The notes beneath the pieces are model-generated. The model saw nothing but the letters and a program-made list of their open reading frames with translations, was not told where the DNA came from and did not search any database. 64,000 nt of DNA from Adiantum capillus-veneris (lineage: Eukaryota; Streptophyta; Polypodiopsida; Polypodiales; Pteridaceae), in the NCBI GenBank assembly GCA_014529385.2, contig CM043963.1, positions 69,840,912 to 69,904,911 of the forward strand, given 5' to 3'. A program made the position numbers and the translations under genes. Shown here piece by piece: positions 1 through 10,385 of this stretch. Position 1 is the stretch's first letter, and each line of letters opens with the position of its first letter.

Positions 1-110
1 TTGTTACATTGATTTCAGACGGCTTTCATCTCTTCACACAATGCTAACTTACCTAATCTATATAATCAACATTGGTAGCATTGATAAACCAAGATACACC
101 AGAAGGGGGA

Positions 111-112
<2 letters not shown>

Positions 113-172
<60 letters not shown>
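113..172. repeat. (CT)n microsatellite
   Basis: About 30 uninterrupted CT dinucleotides. It is a simple repeat with no coding content. The flanks (1-112 and 173-689) show no gene or recognisable element. Confidence 0.97.
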
Positions 173-174
<2 letters not shown>

Positions 175-689
175 CACAATAGAAGTAGAGCACTCCTAAG
201 TTTTTTGAACAAGGGTTAGCACCTTATGAAAAACAGTGTCTATGAGAAGCTTTCAAGCTTGGTATCAAAGAATGATTTGTAGAATCTTACATATATTTAT
301 GTTTGTTAGAATCTTTAAGAGGGTGTGTAATGCATTACTTTTAGAAATGCAATAGAATATACATGTAGGAATAGAGTATTGATAGCAATGTTTCTTTGGC
401 CGCAACAACGCGCGGGTCACATACTAGTCTTCCATTGTAACGCTCCCAGCATGCAGCCCTGCTCAACCCTCTAAGGCCAGACTTTCCCCCTTCTTGTGCT
501 CGCTTCCTCAGCAATCCCAAAAACCCCTCATCAGTGACCAACCTTCATTGACTACCTCTCGAGACTCAAGCCCAGCTGTCGGTTGCCGTTATTGCTTCTG
601 GCACCTCATCCACAATAATAATCCCATGATCTTCCTCCTTCTTGCCTGCACACAAGGGCCCCCTTCAGCTCACGGCTCTCCACCTCCTT

Positions 690-757
690 CCAGTCACCTT
701 TATCATGACTGGAAATTTCATTTCATGTGCAATCCTAATGGCTTCCTCTATAGTCTC
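690..757 (-). pseudogene. Fragment resembling plastid biotin carboxylase (acetyl-CoA carboxylase) ATP-grasp domain
   Basis: The minus strand reads EEAIRIAHEMKFPVMIKVT. This closely follows the ATP-grasp stretch of biotin carboxylases (EEA-x-x-x-A-x-E-x-x-FPVMIK-A/V-T), which is followed in the family by a glycine-rich loop. The DNA just downstream can encode a GGG-containing peptide only in another frame, so the loop appears frameshifted. In plants this subunit carboxylates biotin for plastid acetyl-CoA carboxylase. Only about 23 codons are recognisable, with no start, no flanking exons and a long poly-T/poly-G tract nearby, so this is a gene scrap at best. The assignment rests on pattern recognition of one motif and could be chance. 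Confidence 0.3.
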
Positions 758-892
758 TATCTATAATAACTTTGCAAGGCTCATTAGCAAGGCACATTCC
801 TCCGCCACCACCAGTCGTCTCTGTCTCTCGGTTAACTATCGGGGTGGTTGCCCCCCTATAAGTGAGGCTGACCGGCTGCACCGGTCACGCGG

Positions 893-940
893 TTTTTTTT
901 TTTTTTTTTTTTTTGGGGGGGGGGGGGGGGGGGTGGGGGG
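893..940. repeat. Poly(T)-poly(G) tract
   Basis: About 22 T residues are followed by about 26 positions that are almost all G, with one T. A translated reading of it as poly-Phe/poly-Gly is an artefact. Length is likely unstable or assembly-sensitive. Confidence 0.95.
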
Positions 941-1030
941 TTGTTTATTATAGTATGTACAGCTGCCTTTCGCGTTGACCACCATTTTGGTCAAACAGTA
1001 TTAGTCCACTCACAAGCGATGACTGAATCC

Positions 1031-1265
1031 GGTTAGTGATGCTTGCCATCGTGGCAAGCAGCCCGACATCTGACCAACGACGGACGATATGGGTTGGAGA
1101 TGCGTGAACTTCAAGAGGAGCACCACCTCAAGGATTTAGGTATCAAGGTTACAGAAGCAGGAAATAAAAGGCAAGCTATGGCAGACAACAAGGACCTTCG
1201 TCCTTTGATTATGCTGTGGTCATCATTGGAGCTGGAGTAGGTGAATGGGTTGCATGGAAAAAGAG
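1031..1265 (+). pseudogene. Scrambled fragments resembling plastid dihydrolipoamide dehydrogenase (E3, LPD)
   Basis: Two short readings recall the plastid E3 subunit of pyruvate dehydrogenase. At about 1040-1198 a frame gives CLPS, then MRELQEEHHLKDLGIKV and an AGNKRQAMAD-like continuation. This resembles the segment that follows the GCVPSK redox-disulphide region of plastid LPD. At 1204-1245, in another frame, FDYAVVIIGAGVGE matches the N-terminal FAD-binding Rossmann start with its G-x-G-x-x-G. In a real LPD the Rossmann segment precedes the MREL segment; here the order is reversed and the frames differ. It is therefore a rearranged scrap and cannot be a working enzyme. The match is by motif memory, so an alignment is needed. 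Confidence 0.42.
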
Positions 1266-3376
1266 AGACGTCGTATATCGTCCCTGCTCCTGCGGCACTT
1301 TTTCCAACCTTCCCTTCCTCTGCTTCACATTATTCCTTGATATGTCGGCCCCCAATTCAGATTAGCATGTGTTCTCCCCATTGCATGCTGCCATGACCCT
1401 ACAATTTCATGCAAGCACTCAAATCAACTACAATTCTATCGCTATATTGTGGTGTGTAGGTGTCATACTCGAGGTTCTTAGAATGAGCCTATCAGTTGTA
1501 ACCAACCTTTAGCACTAGAATGGTAACAGGACACTTTTATGTCCTTGGACACTTTTGTGTCCTGTTAAGTGACCATTTTTCTTGAATTATTTGAAGAGTA
1601 TGAAAATGAATTTCTAGGTGCTATATATCCACAAAGTTGCCTTATGAGTTGAAAAAACTTAGCATTTTTTTTGGAGTATCGATCTCACCATTAATCTTAC
1701 TCTTGCACAACATTTTTGAACCTAAACTGTGTGAAAAAACGGGTCCTGTTTTTTGTTTTTTTTCAATTTTTGGCAACTATACCACTCTAAACTTCATGTT
1801 GATAGCCGTTTTTCGGCTCTCCATAATTTCCATACTAGATTACTCCACCCTACCAAATTCACCCAAACGTTATGGCTATCCCTACCATTTCACTGTACAT
1901 AGGCGTGTGTGAGTTAGGGGGCTTTTCCCATATCTTCTTAAAAACCCTCAGCTAGCTAGTCACTGGGCTAGTTGAGCCAAAAAAATAAAAAAAATAAAAA
2001 AATAAAAGTATATTATGGCCTCTTTGTGTGTAAATATTTCATTGTATATATGGCCTAAATATAGGGATTTTTTATAATTATTTTGGTATTTTATTTAAAT
2101 ATTCTACTTAGGTGTGTGCTTTATTAAACCTATGTACACCTTCTTTCATTCTCTTACACCATAATTATATTTTTTTCCAATATTGTACATACTCTAACCT
2201 CATATTTTTCCTTTATACAAATCACTCCCACATTTTCACCCTCACCCTCGTGAAAACAAAAAATTGATTTCTACTCATTGGTTACTTTTATTATATTATT
2301 TACTTGCATACCTTTTCCTCTTTCACCCAAAATAATTCAAGGAGGGACCATATCATATGATTCCAATATCTTTCCATATCCATAACTCCTCCATATTTTT
2401 ATTATTATTTTTACTCATTATTCTAACACCATGTGCTCATTGAGCTAAAGTCCATGAATAGTCCATACACTAGTCCCACCATGTATATATTTCTTTATTC
2501 ACCAATAATCCTCCTCCATGCATGGGTCAAGGGCAACTTGGATGCTTTGTATTATAATATGACAAAGGAGGGGCTCACTCTTGGATGCATTGTACAAATT
2601 CAACAAAGGAGGGGGCCACTAAAAGACTTTTGCAGGCATAAAAAACAGGCTTTTTGGTGAGAATTTTGGCACCTATCTCCACTCCGAATTTGGAGCGGTA
2701 GTCAAAAGAGAAAATGTAGCCCACGCTTTGAATAATTACCTCAAATTTTTTCATGATTTTTGGAGCTACCAGCGGTGAGGTATGATTGTTTGAGTGGACC
2801 CCAGTCTGCCCACTTTTCTCACAAGTAGCTTTTAGCCTTCTCTCACCCTTCCACACACCTACTCACTCTTACACATCCCTCCCTCTCCTTCCCTCACTCA
2901 AACCTCTTCACCATTACCCTTCTCTCTCATCCCTATAGTTCTTTTATGAACCTCTACATACATACACCCTCTCCATGTCTCTCTCTATTGCTTCTATGTA
3001 ACAATTTCATTTACCTCTCCTAAAAATATCTAAAATTCAGCATCTTAACCATGATAACTTCTGCAAATTGAGGATTTTTCATCAACAAATCCTCTTTTCA
3101 TCGTGGTGGTCAACCATGGCGGCGGCGTAAAGAAGCGAAGAAGAAGAAGAAGACCAGCGGTCATTTTTTCCACAATCTACACAAGGGTGAGTTCAAGCTT
3201 CTTCAAAGCTTCACCATCTCAATGATTCTCTTTTAATTCACCCCTCTTCCTTCATCAAATCAACTCACTCTACCCATTGTAAATGTAACATTAACTTTCT
3301 AGTGATTACTAACGACTAACATACTAACACAAAATAGCATTGACCTAACCATAAAAGACACCTCACCTCAAGACAT
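1266..3376. other. AT-rich DNA, no gene recognised
   Basis: Only short open frames without family motifs. It contains A-rich runs near 1978-2010, pyrimidine-rich stretches near 2870-3000 and a purine-rich GAAGAAGAAGAAG stretch near 3135. No LTR boundaries or coding domains could be supported. Confidence 0.6.
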
Positions 3377-3390
3377 GTGTATAGTAACAC

Positions 3391-3435
3391 TCTCTCTCTC
3401 TCTCTCTCGCTCTCTCTCTCTCTCTTTCTCTCTCC
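3391..3435. repeat. (CT)n microsatellite, interrupted
   Basis: A TC dinucleotide run with a few substitutions. The Arg/Glu-rich and Ser/Leu-rich frames across it are translation artefacts. Confidence 0.93.
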
Positions 3436-3606
3436 TTACTTACTTTCACCTTATCTACCATCAATAATGCTCTCTTTTGAGCCCACACCCATGACTCAAG
3501 CAGACAAAGAAGGCCCGCAATGTTTTGATATTCAAAAAAATCATAATCCTGATTTGTTAGCTTGTAAATTAGGATTTCCAATAATCTTTATGAGGGGTCT
3601 CCAACC

Positions 3607-3614
3607 TATAAATA
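3607..3614 (+). promoter_or_regulatory. TATA-box-like sequence, possible old LTR promoter
   Basis: CCTATAAATAGACCC is a strong plant TATA context. It is followed by C/A-rich DNA at 3630-3670 that resembles the transcribed R/U5 part of plant LTRs. I could not find TG...CA ends, a primer site or a partner LTR, so the LTR reading is an inference. Confidence 0.35.
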
Positions 3615-3699
3615 GACCCCTCTCCTTCTTGTAAAACAACCTCCAACATCTCACATAGCACCCCAACACTCTATGCGTGAGGAGAGACTTAGGTGTAGC

Positions 3700-4965
3700 A
3701 ACCACTTGTGAGCTTCACTCTTGGTGTGAGAGAAGCCTTCAAGCTACACATTGCAAGTGAGAGAGTGTGAGTTTCACAAATCTCAAAACCACTATTGTAC
3801 ATGCTCCTTCATCATCAATAAATTGAGGTTTGGTGCATCAAAGGCGTGATTCGACGTTCAAATCTTCGTCCTTCCATTTGTGCAATACGGTTTGGTGAAT
3901 TCAAGGTGACTTCTGTATTTTGATTTTTTATCGGTTGATCTTGATTTTAGAAAGTGTTTTAGTGTGTTTTTCATTACCATTTTTGTGTCCATTGTAAGAG
4001 GGTATTGTGGTGAGAGGTCTCCCACACCCTAAGACAGTGTGTGTGTGTTTTGGCAATGTTTAGCAATCACTAAGCATTGAGTGAGTTTTGTACAAGTTCT
4101 ATGATAGCATCATAACGAACCATCTCCATTTGCAAGTCACAAATAAGGTATTTGATCCTTTCCTCTCTCTCTTCCCTTTTCTCTAGCTCTCTCTGGTCCA
4201 TTTCATGTGTGTCTTGGTGTGAGGTTGCTTGTGTGTGTTGTGTGGTGCATCTTCTTGGTTGTGCCAAAATCTCTCTTGCGTCCTAGTTCGCATACCATAA
4301 CTAGGTGGTGCCCCTATCTTGTTTGGGTTTGTTGGCTGTGGGTTTGTTGTTGTGTTGTGCTTGTGGTTGCCCCAGCCCCAATTGAGCAGCACGAGAGCCT
4401 TGAGGGGTGTTTAGAGGTTGCCTCTCTTGTTGCCCGCCCCGGACCGCCTCAATGTTTGTGAGGTTTAGATGGCTAGAGGTTAGGCCTTCATAGTTCTCAA
4501 CATGTTTTGATGCTTGTAGGGAGAGCTAAGTGTTAAAATTGAAAGTTATGACCAATTTACAAGAATTGCATAATCCTGTTTTTTGGCCAAAATTAGCACT
4601 TTTATTATTTTTTTGGTGGCTTTCTTGATATCCAAATTCAATTTTGATTGTGTAAGTGTAATGTATAACATAAAGCTAATCTTCCTTGAGTTTTGGGGGA
4701 CCTAATATGCTATATAGCATAGTATATGATGATGGTTGAGTTTTTTGATTGCTGAAGAATACGATACATTTTAAAGTAGCAAGTATAACTTTCTCAATAT
4801 TGCTAGTTTCTTAGGCCAATTGTGTGTATTTTGTAGGTAGTGACCATATCTAATCATAGACTACAAAGTTGGCTAGATATTAAGTAGTTTCTATGGGTTT
4901 CTAGAGGTCATAATGCTAAACCCAGTTTTTTCATGTTTGTTGTATTTAGCACTTGTGAAGTGACT
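3700..4965. other. No gene recognised
   Basis: Degenerate DNA with GT-rich stretches near 4040 and 4205-4370. No family motif is seen on either strand. Confidence 0.5.
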
Positions 4966-4969
4966 GGAC

Positions 4970-5012
4970 ACAGACACACGCGCGCGTGCGCGCGCGCACA
5001 CACACACACACT
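4970..5012. repeat. Compound (CA)/(CG)n microsatellite
   Basis: CA repeats enclose an alternating CG/GC core of about 20 bp. Alternating purine-pyrimidine of this kind is Z-DNA prone. It sits at the start of repeat copy 1; a plain (CA)n tract marks the start of repeat copy 2 at about 7058. Confidence 0.93.
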
Positions 5013-5690
5013 ATACACCTAAGCTTACCCTTTCTACAAAGTAAACAGGAAGGCGTGCAAAAAAACCCCCAATTCTTGCCTGAATCCTATTGGATGGACA
5101 AAGAGGTGGACCAATAAGGATTGAGCTAGTGTAAATTCAATTTCTTATTGTAGAAATGCTTGATAAAAGAACCAATGAGAATTTATCTCCCAAAAATACT
5201 ATTGGACAGTCAAAAGGTCCAATGAGAAATAAGCAGCCCACAAATTTGCTTAACTCCTATTGACCAGAAGACTAAAAGATCCAATAACAATTTAGATAAT
5301 TAAATTAATTATCTAAGCTTTTACAAAAGAGGAAAGGGGTGGACACTTGTCACAAGGCTCTTGACTAGGCCTCTCAAATACTATTGGCTAATCTTTTCAC
5401 CGGTCAATAGGAAGCCAGCATGAGTAAATTGCAAGAGGGTTCGACCAAGATGAGAGAGGGGGATGATTTGTAAAGGCATAATTCCACACACACTCACACA
5501 ACTCATGTGTAGAGCAAGAAAGCCATCTCCTTCTCCAAGCTTTAATGGAAAACTCTTCTTCTTCTCCAAGATTTGAGAATGGAGGCCTACACCAACAACT
5601 CTTGCATATGGAATGCAAATCCAACCAAGAGCCAAGCTTCAATGCCATGCTTCTCTCCTCTATTATCTAATTACTAAGCTAAGCCAAGCT
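4985..5690 (+). repeat. Dispersed repeat, copy 1 (ATTGG/CCAAT-rich)
   Basis: A diverged direct repeat of 7050-7725. Both begin after a CA microsatellite, pass through GAATCCTATTGGAT and several ATTGG...CCAAT units, then a TTAATTAATTATCTAAGCT-like stretch, and end with AATCCAA.CAAG.GCCAAGCT and ATTACTAAGCTA. Each internal unit of about 60-75 bp has ATTGG on the left and CCAAT on the right, so the unit is loosely inverted. No coding potential. They could be two old LTRs or two copies of a non-coding transposon. Confidence 0.6.
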
Positions 5691-6379
5691 AGAAGAGTAA
5701 TTAAGTTCTTCCTCTAGATCTACTCTCATACCCCGATAGTTCTCACCATCTTTGAAGGTGTGTGAGGTCTTGGGTCTGAGACCAACGAGGAATTGATGTT
5801 ATGTGTTATCACGTGTAAGTTTGGTGCATGAAGCTTCCATCTTCATAGCACCAAAGAGTTTTTACCAAGGAACACAAAGGATTGTATTGTACAAAGTCTC
5901 TCTTAATGGGAGAAGCTATAATACAAATGCCTAGTGAAGGGGGGACCGGTCCATGTAAATCCGGTCCTCAATAGTTGTCAATTGTTCTATTTCTCTCCAT
6001 CTTTCAAGTATTTTTATGCCAAACTAATTAGGTGTTATGCTAATGTTGCTATCTCCAACCAAGCACTCTTTTATGCTCATTAGGAACTTGCTCTTAATGA
6101 AATGCTCACTATGTTAAGTTATTTTCCACTATTTACAAGCTTTATAGACCATTAAATGTTACATCTCCTACATACCAACATTCAAAAATCAAAGTTAAAA
6201 AAAAATCCACCTAGGGAGCCTTTCCCACCCTTGACCACTCGGTTAACATCCCGCTTCCTAGTCTCAAGGAAAAAAACTATATTAAACCCTACTTCACACC
6301 TCCCGAGAGACAACCTTTCCTTGCCATATTAAAGAAAAATATCTGGCTTGACTTACATATTAATCAAAGCATTGCTTAG

Positions 6380-6955
6380 CATAAGATGTTTCTTTGATAG
6401 CTCCTGTCCAACAATCTCGCCGATAATTCTCTCATCCATACCATTGACTTCGTAAAGCCGCTTGCCTTCAAGGTTCATAGGTGATTACATTTGAGAACAA
6501 GGCTTCCATCTCCATCCGAGTAAAATAGTTCAAAGCTTCTCAAACACAACTATATTAGACATACACTGCTTTCAATGCGTTTGATGTGCCCGTCAAGAAC
6601 ATTTTGTGCTTTTGCAAGAGCACCACATTTGACTTCTATATCAAAACCAAACATTGTTAAGAAACACATTGGGCTTTCCATATCAAGCAAAGCATGCTAA
6701 GATTGGTGTGCTTCTTCAATAAACTTGTTTCCCAATGACTTGGGCAATGAACATTATTTTTTGCAACTCCAAGTAGGTACATAGCATTAAATCCACCTAG
6801 TTCATCATTCTGACCATGTCTATCAAACATTGCAATGTTCGGATTGAATCAAGCCCAAACGTTGGTCCTTCATTTAAGCCTCCAATGGTTAGTGTTAAAT
6901 TCCTTTATGCCTAGGATCAATGGGAAACACTATTGATAACACTAGGTATTTTAGA
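6380..6955 (-). pseudogene. Decayed PPR-like (pentatricopeptide repeat) coding remnant
   Basis: Read on the minus strand, several short stretches recall plant PPR proteins: VKCGALAKAQNVLDG resembles the A-KCG-L--A--VF motif, and RHGQNDELGGFNAMYLLGVAKNNV resembles the QNG---AL-LF-M---GV-PN motif about 90 codons earlier. The order fits a PLS-type array. PPR proteins bind organellar RNA for editing, splicing or stability. Stops and frameshifts are frequent and no start or mitochondrial/plastid leader is visible. Both motifs are degenerate, so confidence is limited. Confidence 0.3.
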
Positions 6956-7049
6956 CCTTTTAATTCTAATTTTAAGGTTGCAAAGGACCCCAAGCGGGTC
7001 AAGTGGCACCCCCCACTTGCATTGGGCAAGCCCTAAGTGTAGGGAGATG

Positions 7050-7725
7050 AGACATAACACACACACATACACACACTAGGGAGCTTATCTTTTCATGTAA
7101 GGCATAAAGGACACATGTCAGGCTCCTCGCTATGTTTCATAGAATCAAGCCTGAATCCTATTGGATAGCCAATATGAAGGACCAATGAGAATTAAGCTTA
7201 AAACTCATTGGATAGCCCACAAAGAGAACCAATAAGAATTGAGCCCTACATGATCTAGCTTAGATCCTATTTGATAGTCTACCAAGGGGACCAATGAGAA
7301 TTAAGAAATCCATGAGCAAGCTTAAATCCTATTCGCTAGCCTATCTTGAGATCTAATAAGAAATTAGCTTCATTTAATTAAATAATTAAGCTATCTTTCA
7401 AAGAGGGAATAAAGGAAACTTGTCACAAGACTAACCCTCTTGTCTAATATGAAGAAAGCCATTCATTGGCTAGCCCCTAGTATGGACCAATAGCCTTCAA
7501 GCTAGTGTATTCTTGGAAAATCAATGAGAATACCTCGAGAATACTCACTCTTGCACCTCACACAAGCATACTCATGAGGTGAGAGTCTCCTTCACATGTG
7601 TGGGATAAGTGGAGAAGTCTACACCAACAACACTTGACCATGCAATACAAATCCAAGCAAGTGCCAAGCTCCAAACATGCTTTTCTTCTTCTCCATCTCC
7701 ATTACTAAGCTATGCTGTGCATTAG
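7050..7725 (+). repeat. Dispersed repeat, copy 2 (ATTGG/CCAAT-rich)
   Basis: Second copy of the repeat at 4985-5690, in the same orientation about 2.06 kb away. It shows four consecutive ATTGG/ATTTG-type and CCAAT/CTAAT-type pairs between 7150 and 7360. Identity to copy 1 is clearly partial, so the duplication is old. Confidence 0.6.
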
Positions 7726-7934
7726 GAAGGGAATGGGGTCTAAGGGGGCCTCCTTATTTGCCATGGGATTAAAAAGGAGATTATGGAAGGGGCAAATAGG
7801 TGGATGCCATGTGGACTAAAATGGTGGGTATGGCAGGTCCTAAAAGTAAGTGGTCAAACTTGTGCTCGTTTACAAAATACAAAGAGAAAATCTCTTATAA
7901 TTTCAAAAGAATGAACTTTTGTCTAAATAGTTGA

Positions 7935-8385
7935 GTTTAAAACCAATACTTTCTCTCTCTAGTGGTTGTCAGTTTCTCCCCCCCTCTCTCCTAAAAAGGA
8001 GTCCCTCCAAAAACGTGTTGATCATTCCCTCCCTCTCTCTCTACTGTACCATTTCTCACTTCTCTTGACTTTACTTTCAATCTCCCTCCCAAAATCTCTG
8101 CTTCTCTTTCCTTCCTTTCAGTTTTTCCTCCCAAAAGCTCTACAGCAGAATTTTGAACCTTCTTTCCCTCATCAAGCTTACTACATTCTCCTCAAGCTGA
8201 AGTTCTCCATGAGCCTCACTAAACACCTCCACCTAAAGTTGAAGATCTTTTGCATATTCTTTTGCTAGATCATCCCTCTTTCTTTCCTCAACAGGTTTCC
8301 TGCTCCTTCTCCATTGTGCTCTCTAGAGAGGATCTACTTTCCTCTCAAGATTTGCAATATTATCTTTCCAATTAATCCAACAAGT
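7935..8385 (+). other. Pyrimidine-rich stretch upstream of an unidentified ORF
   Basis: CT-rich DNA of the kind found in plant 5' UTRs precedes the ORF at 8388. Its open frame of 100 codons is Ser/Leu/Pro-rich composition only. Confidence 0.3.
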
Positions 8386-8387
8386 AG

Positions 8388-8863
8388 GTGGAGCAGTGTA
8401 GCAATAAGAGGCATCCTTTGTCTGATGTACCATCAATAATCTTGCTCTATACAGCTAAGAACATGGATGTGCAATCTCTAATCACAAGTGTTTGTCAGCA
8501 GGTTGTGCCACTATTCTCCATGGAATCATTGGGTACTCGACGACCTAGGACTATCATTGACTCCATTTCATGTAGCAATGTACAAGATGACATTGGATGT
8601 TTGGTGACAATGGAGTTCAAAGGATTGATGTGGGTGACAGTGCAGCCTAGCTCAAGAGGTGCACACAATGTCTCAAGGAGACACATGGCTTCTTGAGCAC
8701 ACCATTGGAAGGGAAGGATCATGGGGTTCAAGAAAACCCATGATGGCAAGCGTCTTGCAAATGTGCAACATGTGTATGTTGCTTCACAACTGAAGCTAGA
8801 GACAACAATGGCTCCATCGAGGTTTCTTGCAAACATTAATTTCACTCCTCTGTCAATTTTCTA
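8388..8863 (+). CDS. Unidentified ORF with one in-frame stop
   Basis: An open frame starts at ATG 8388, meets TGA at 8694-8696 and then stays open for another 55 codons to TAG at about 8862. I do not recognise the product. The first part is mixed in composition with several cysteines (residues about 4-70); the part after the stop is basic, with KKTHDGKR. A minus-strand frame of 116 codons overlaps it, so the coding strand is uncertain. It lies next to a truncated Ty3 fragment and may be part of a transposon. Confidence 0.25.
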
Positions 8864-8906
8864 GATTGTATATTTTGTATATGTGTTGTATATATTTCTT
8901 CGATGT

Positions 8907-10220
8907 CTATAAGGCTTTCATTGCTTGTTCATGTTTGTAGATGTATTCCCATCTGATTTCTAAGACTTGCATAAAGAGTGACACATGTGCATACGGATCT
9001 CCTGAACCACCATACTTCTTTGGCATACACTTCGCTACTTGAGATGGTCTCATACGTCTATGGTCTGCTACCAATCTCATTGCTCCTGTGTCCCGGCTAA
9101 ATCTTTCTCTAGCATCATGGACTTCATGGGTTACCCTTGTCGGTTCCCCTGCCCTGAATCTACTACTAGGAGGTAAATGTGATGGTTCCGCTTCGAACCT
9201 TGGACCTGGAGTGGTATATGTGGGGATTGGAACTGCACTACCTAGATTCGTATCCATTGACTCTCTGGAATGTAATGATCCCATTGGTCCGGGCTTCGAG
9301 TACTGAGGTTGACTGAAAGAGTCAGCAGCCTGAGTTCTTTGTCCTCCTGTCGTCATTGGGTTTTGCACTCCATTTGTAGGTTCTGGTCTTTGTGAGCTAG
9401 AACTAACATAATACTGATGTAGTGGTCCCCCAAAGTATGTATATCCTTCTAATTCTTTCTTGCCCATTGTTGAGTATTGCCTCCCATACTTGTCGTAAGC
9501 AGCAATTTTCACTTTCGATCCCTCTGTGTAGGTAAAGACATAAAGTCTTTTTTGGTCTGTCAACTCTCCGGTGTAGGGTTCTTCACATCTATAATAGAGA
9601 TCTTGCTCCCCATTATTATATTTGTATAGCCCCACATAGATGTTATCAGTGTTGATCCTTGTAGTTTCATTCTCTCTTCTTAACCACGCATCAGGGAAGT
9701 TCATTATTGGTGCTTTCTCCTTAAGTTCTTCATCTACTTTGGCTTTGGTGCCCATCAATCCCCACTTGTCCACAATGTTAGGGTTTAGGAATACCAAGTA
9801 CATGGTACCCTCGTCATCTAGATATCTATCTCCGCTATAGCTCACAGGCACTAAGTCCTTGAACTCACTAGGTCTCTCCTCTATCTTTACACAATAGCGG
9901 TCCATTCCATCTTTGTAGATCTTGGCACCTTGCTCATTGTCGTACTGGTATTTTATGAACAATAGCTTCATTGTGGCGGAAGGGTTTGATGATCCTGTTG
10001 CCATATTTTCTCTGTTGTTCAGGTTCAAGTGTTCCAAGTGTTCGGTGAAAATCTCGTAAGATCTCTCCGAAGAAGTATCAGAAACACTTCCTTCAAAGAT
10101 CGGCTCTAATGGTTGCACCCAACTTTGGTTTACACTTCCCTCGGTTGATATGACACTTGCTTGTTCCCCTTGTTTTGGTTGGTTATTCTGGAGATTCCTG
10201 CCCGATCTCAAATTCATCAA
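8907..10220 (-). CDS. gag: Ty3-like gag ORF, 5' part (element 1 family), 3' truncated
   Basis: A 437-codon frame starting MMNLRSGR; an LRSGR start is common in plant Ty3 gag. Residues about 80-270 hold repeated Y-x-D-x-x-G-x-x-Y-like hairpin motifs (YKDGMDRY, YLDDEGTMY, YDKYGRQY). Residues about 275-390 are Pro/Ser/Gln-rich. The C-terminus (about 395-437, MPKKYGGSGDPYAHVSLF) matches the start of the retrotransposon gag core, where Y/F-x-G-x-x-DP-x-x-H is typical. The frame stops just inside that core, so capsid helices, protease and pol are missing. It follows a palindromic leader with its ATG about 176 bp from the nearest palindrome. Gag would package element RNA into cytoplasmic particles. 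I am confident of the family, less of whether the LRSGR methionine is the real start. Confidence 0.72.
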   Translation of the reverse strand: MMNLRSGRNLQNNQPKQGEQASVISTEGSVNQSWVQPLEPIFEGSVSDTSSERSYEIFTEHLEHLNLNNRENMATGSSNPSATMKLLFIKYQYDNEQGAKIYKDGMDRYCVKIEERPSEFKDLVPVSYSGDRYLDDEGTMYLVFLNPNIVDKWGLMGTKAKVDEELKEKAPIMNFPDAWLRRENETTRINTDNIYVGLYKYNNGEQDLYYRCEEPYTGELTDQKRLYVFTYTEGSKVKIAAYDKYGRQYSTMGKKELEGYTYFGGPLHQYYVSSSSQRPEPTNGVQNPMTTGGQRTQAADSFSQPQYSKPGPMGSLHSRESMDTNLGSAVPIPTYTTPGPRFEAEPSHLPPSSRFRAGEPTRVTHEVHDARERFSRDTGAMRLVADHRRMRPSQVAKCMPKKYGGSGDPYAHVSLFMQVLEIRWEYIYKHEQAMKAL

Positions 10221-10385
10221 TTCCCCTAAAGGACTTTAACTTCTCCGTCTCGGCAATTTGTTTTCCCAAGTTTTTGTGGTCAGAATTGATCCAAATTGAT
10301 TGATACTTGGTCGATTGTTTAATCTTGTCAGTTGGACAACTTCTGTTTCATCAAGTGAGAATTTTGTTGCAGTTATGCTAAAAAA

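Noticed and set aside
642..953. 103-codon ORF ending in poly-Phe and poly-Gly
   Set aside because: The tail comes from the poly(T)/poly(G) tract; no protein-like features.
3363..3581. Arg/Glu-repeat and Ser/Leu-repeat ORFs
   Set aside because: They are translations of the (CT)n microsatellite.
4975..5010. Alternating CG tract as a regulatory CpG island
   Set aside because: Only a compound dinucleotide microsatellite of about 40 bp.
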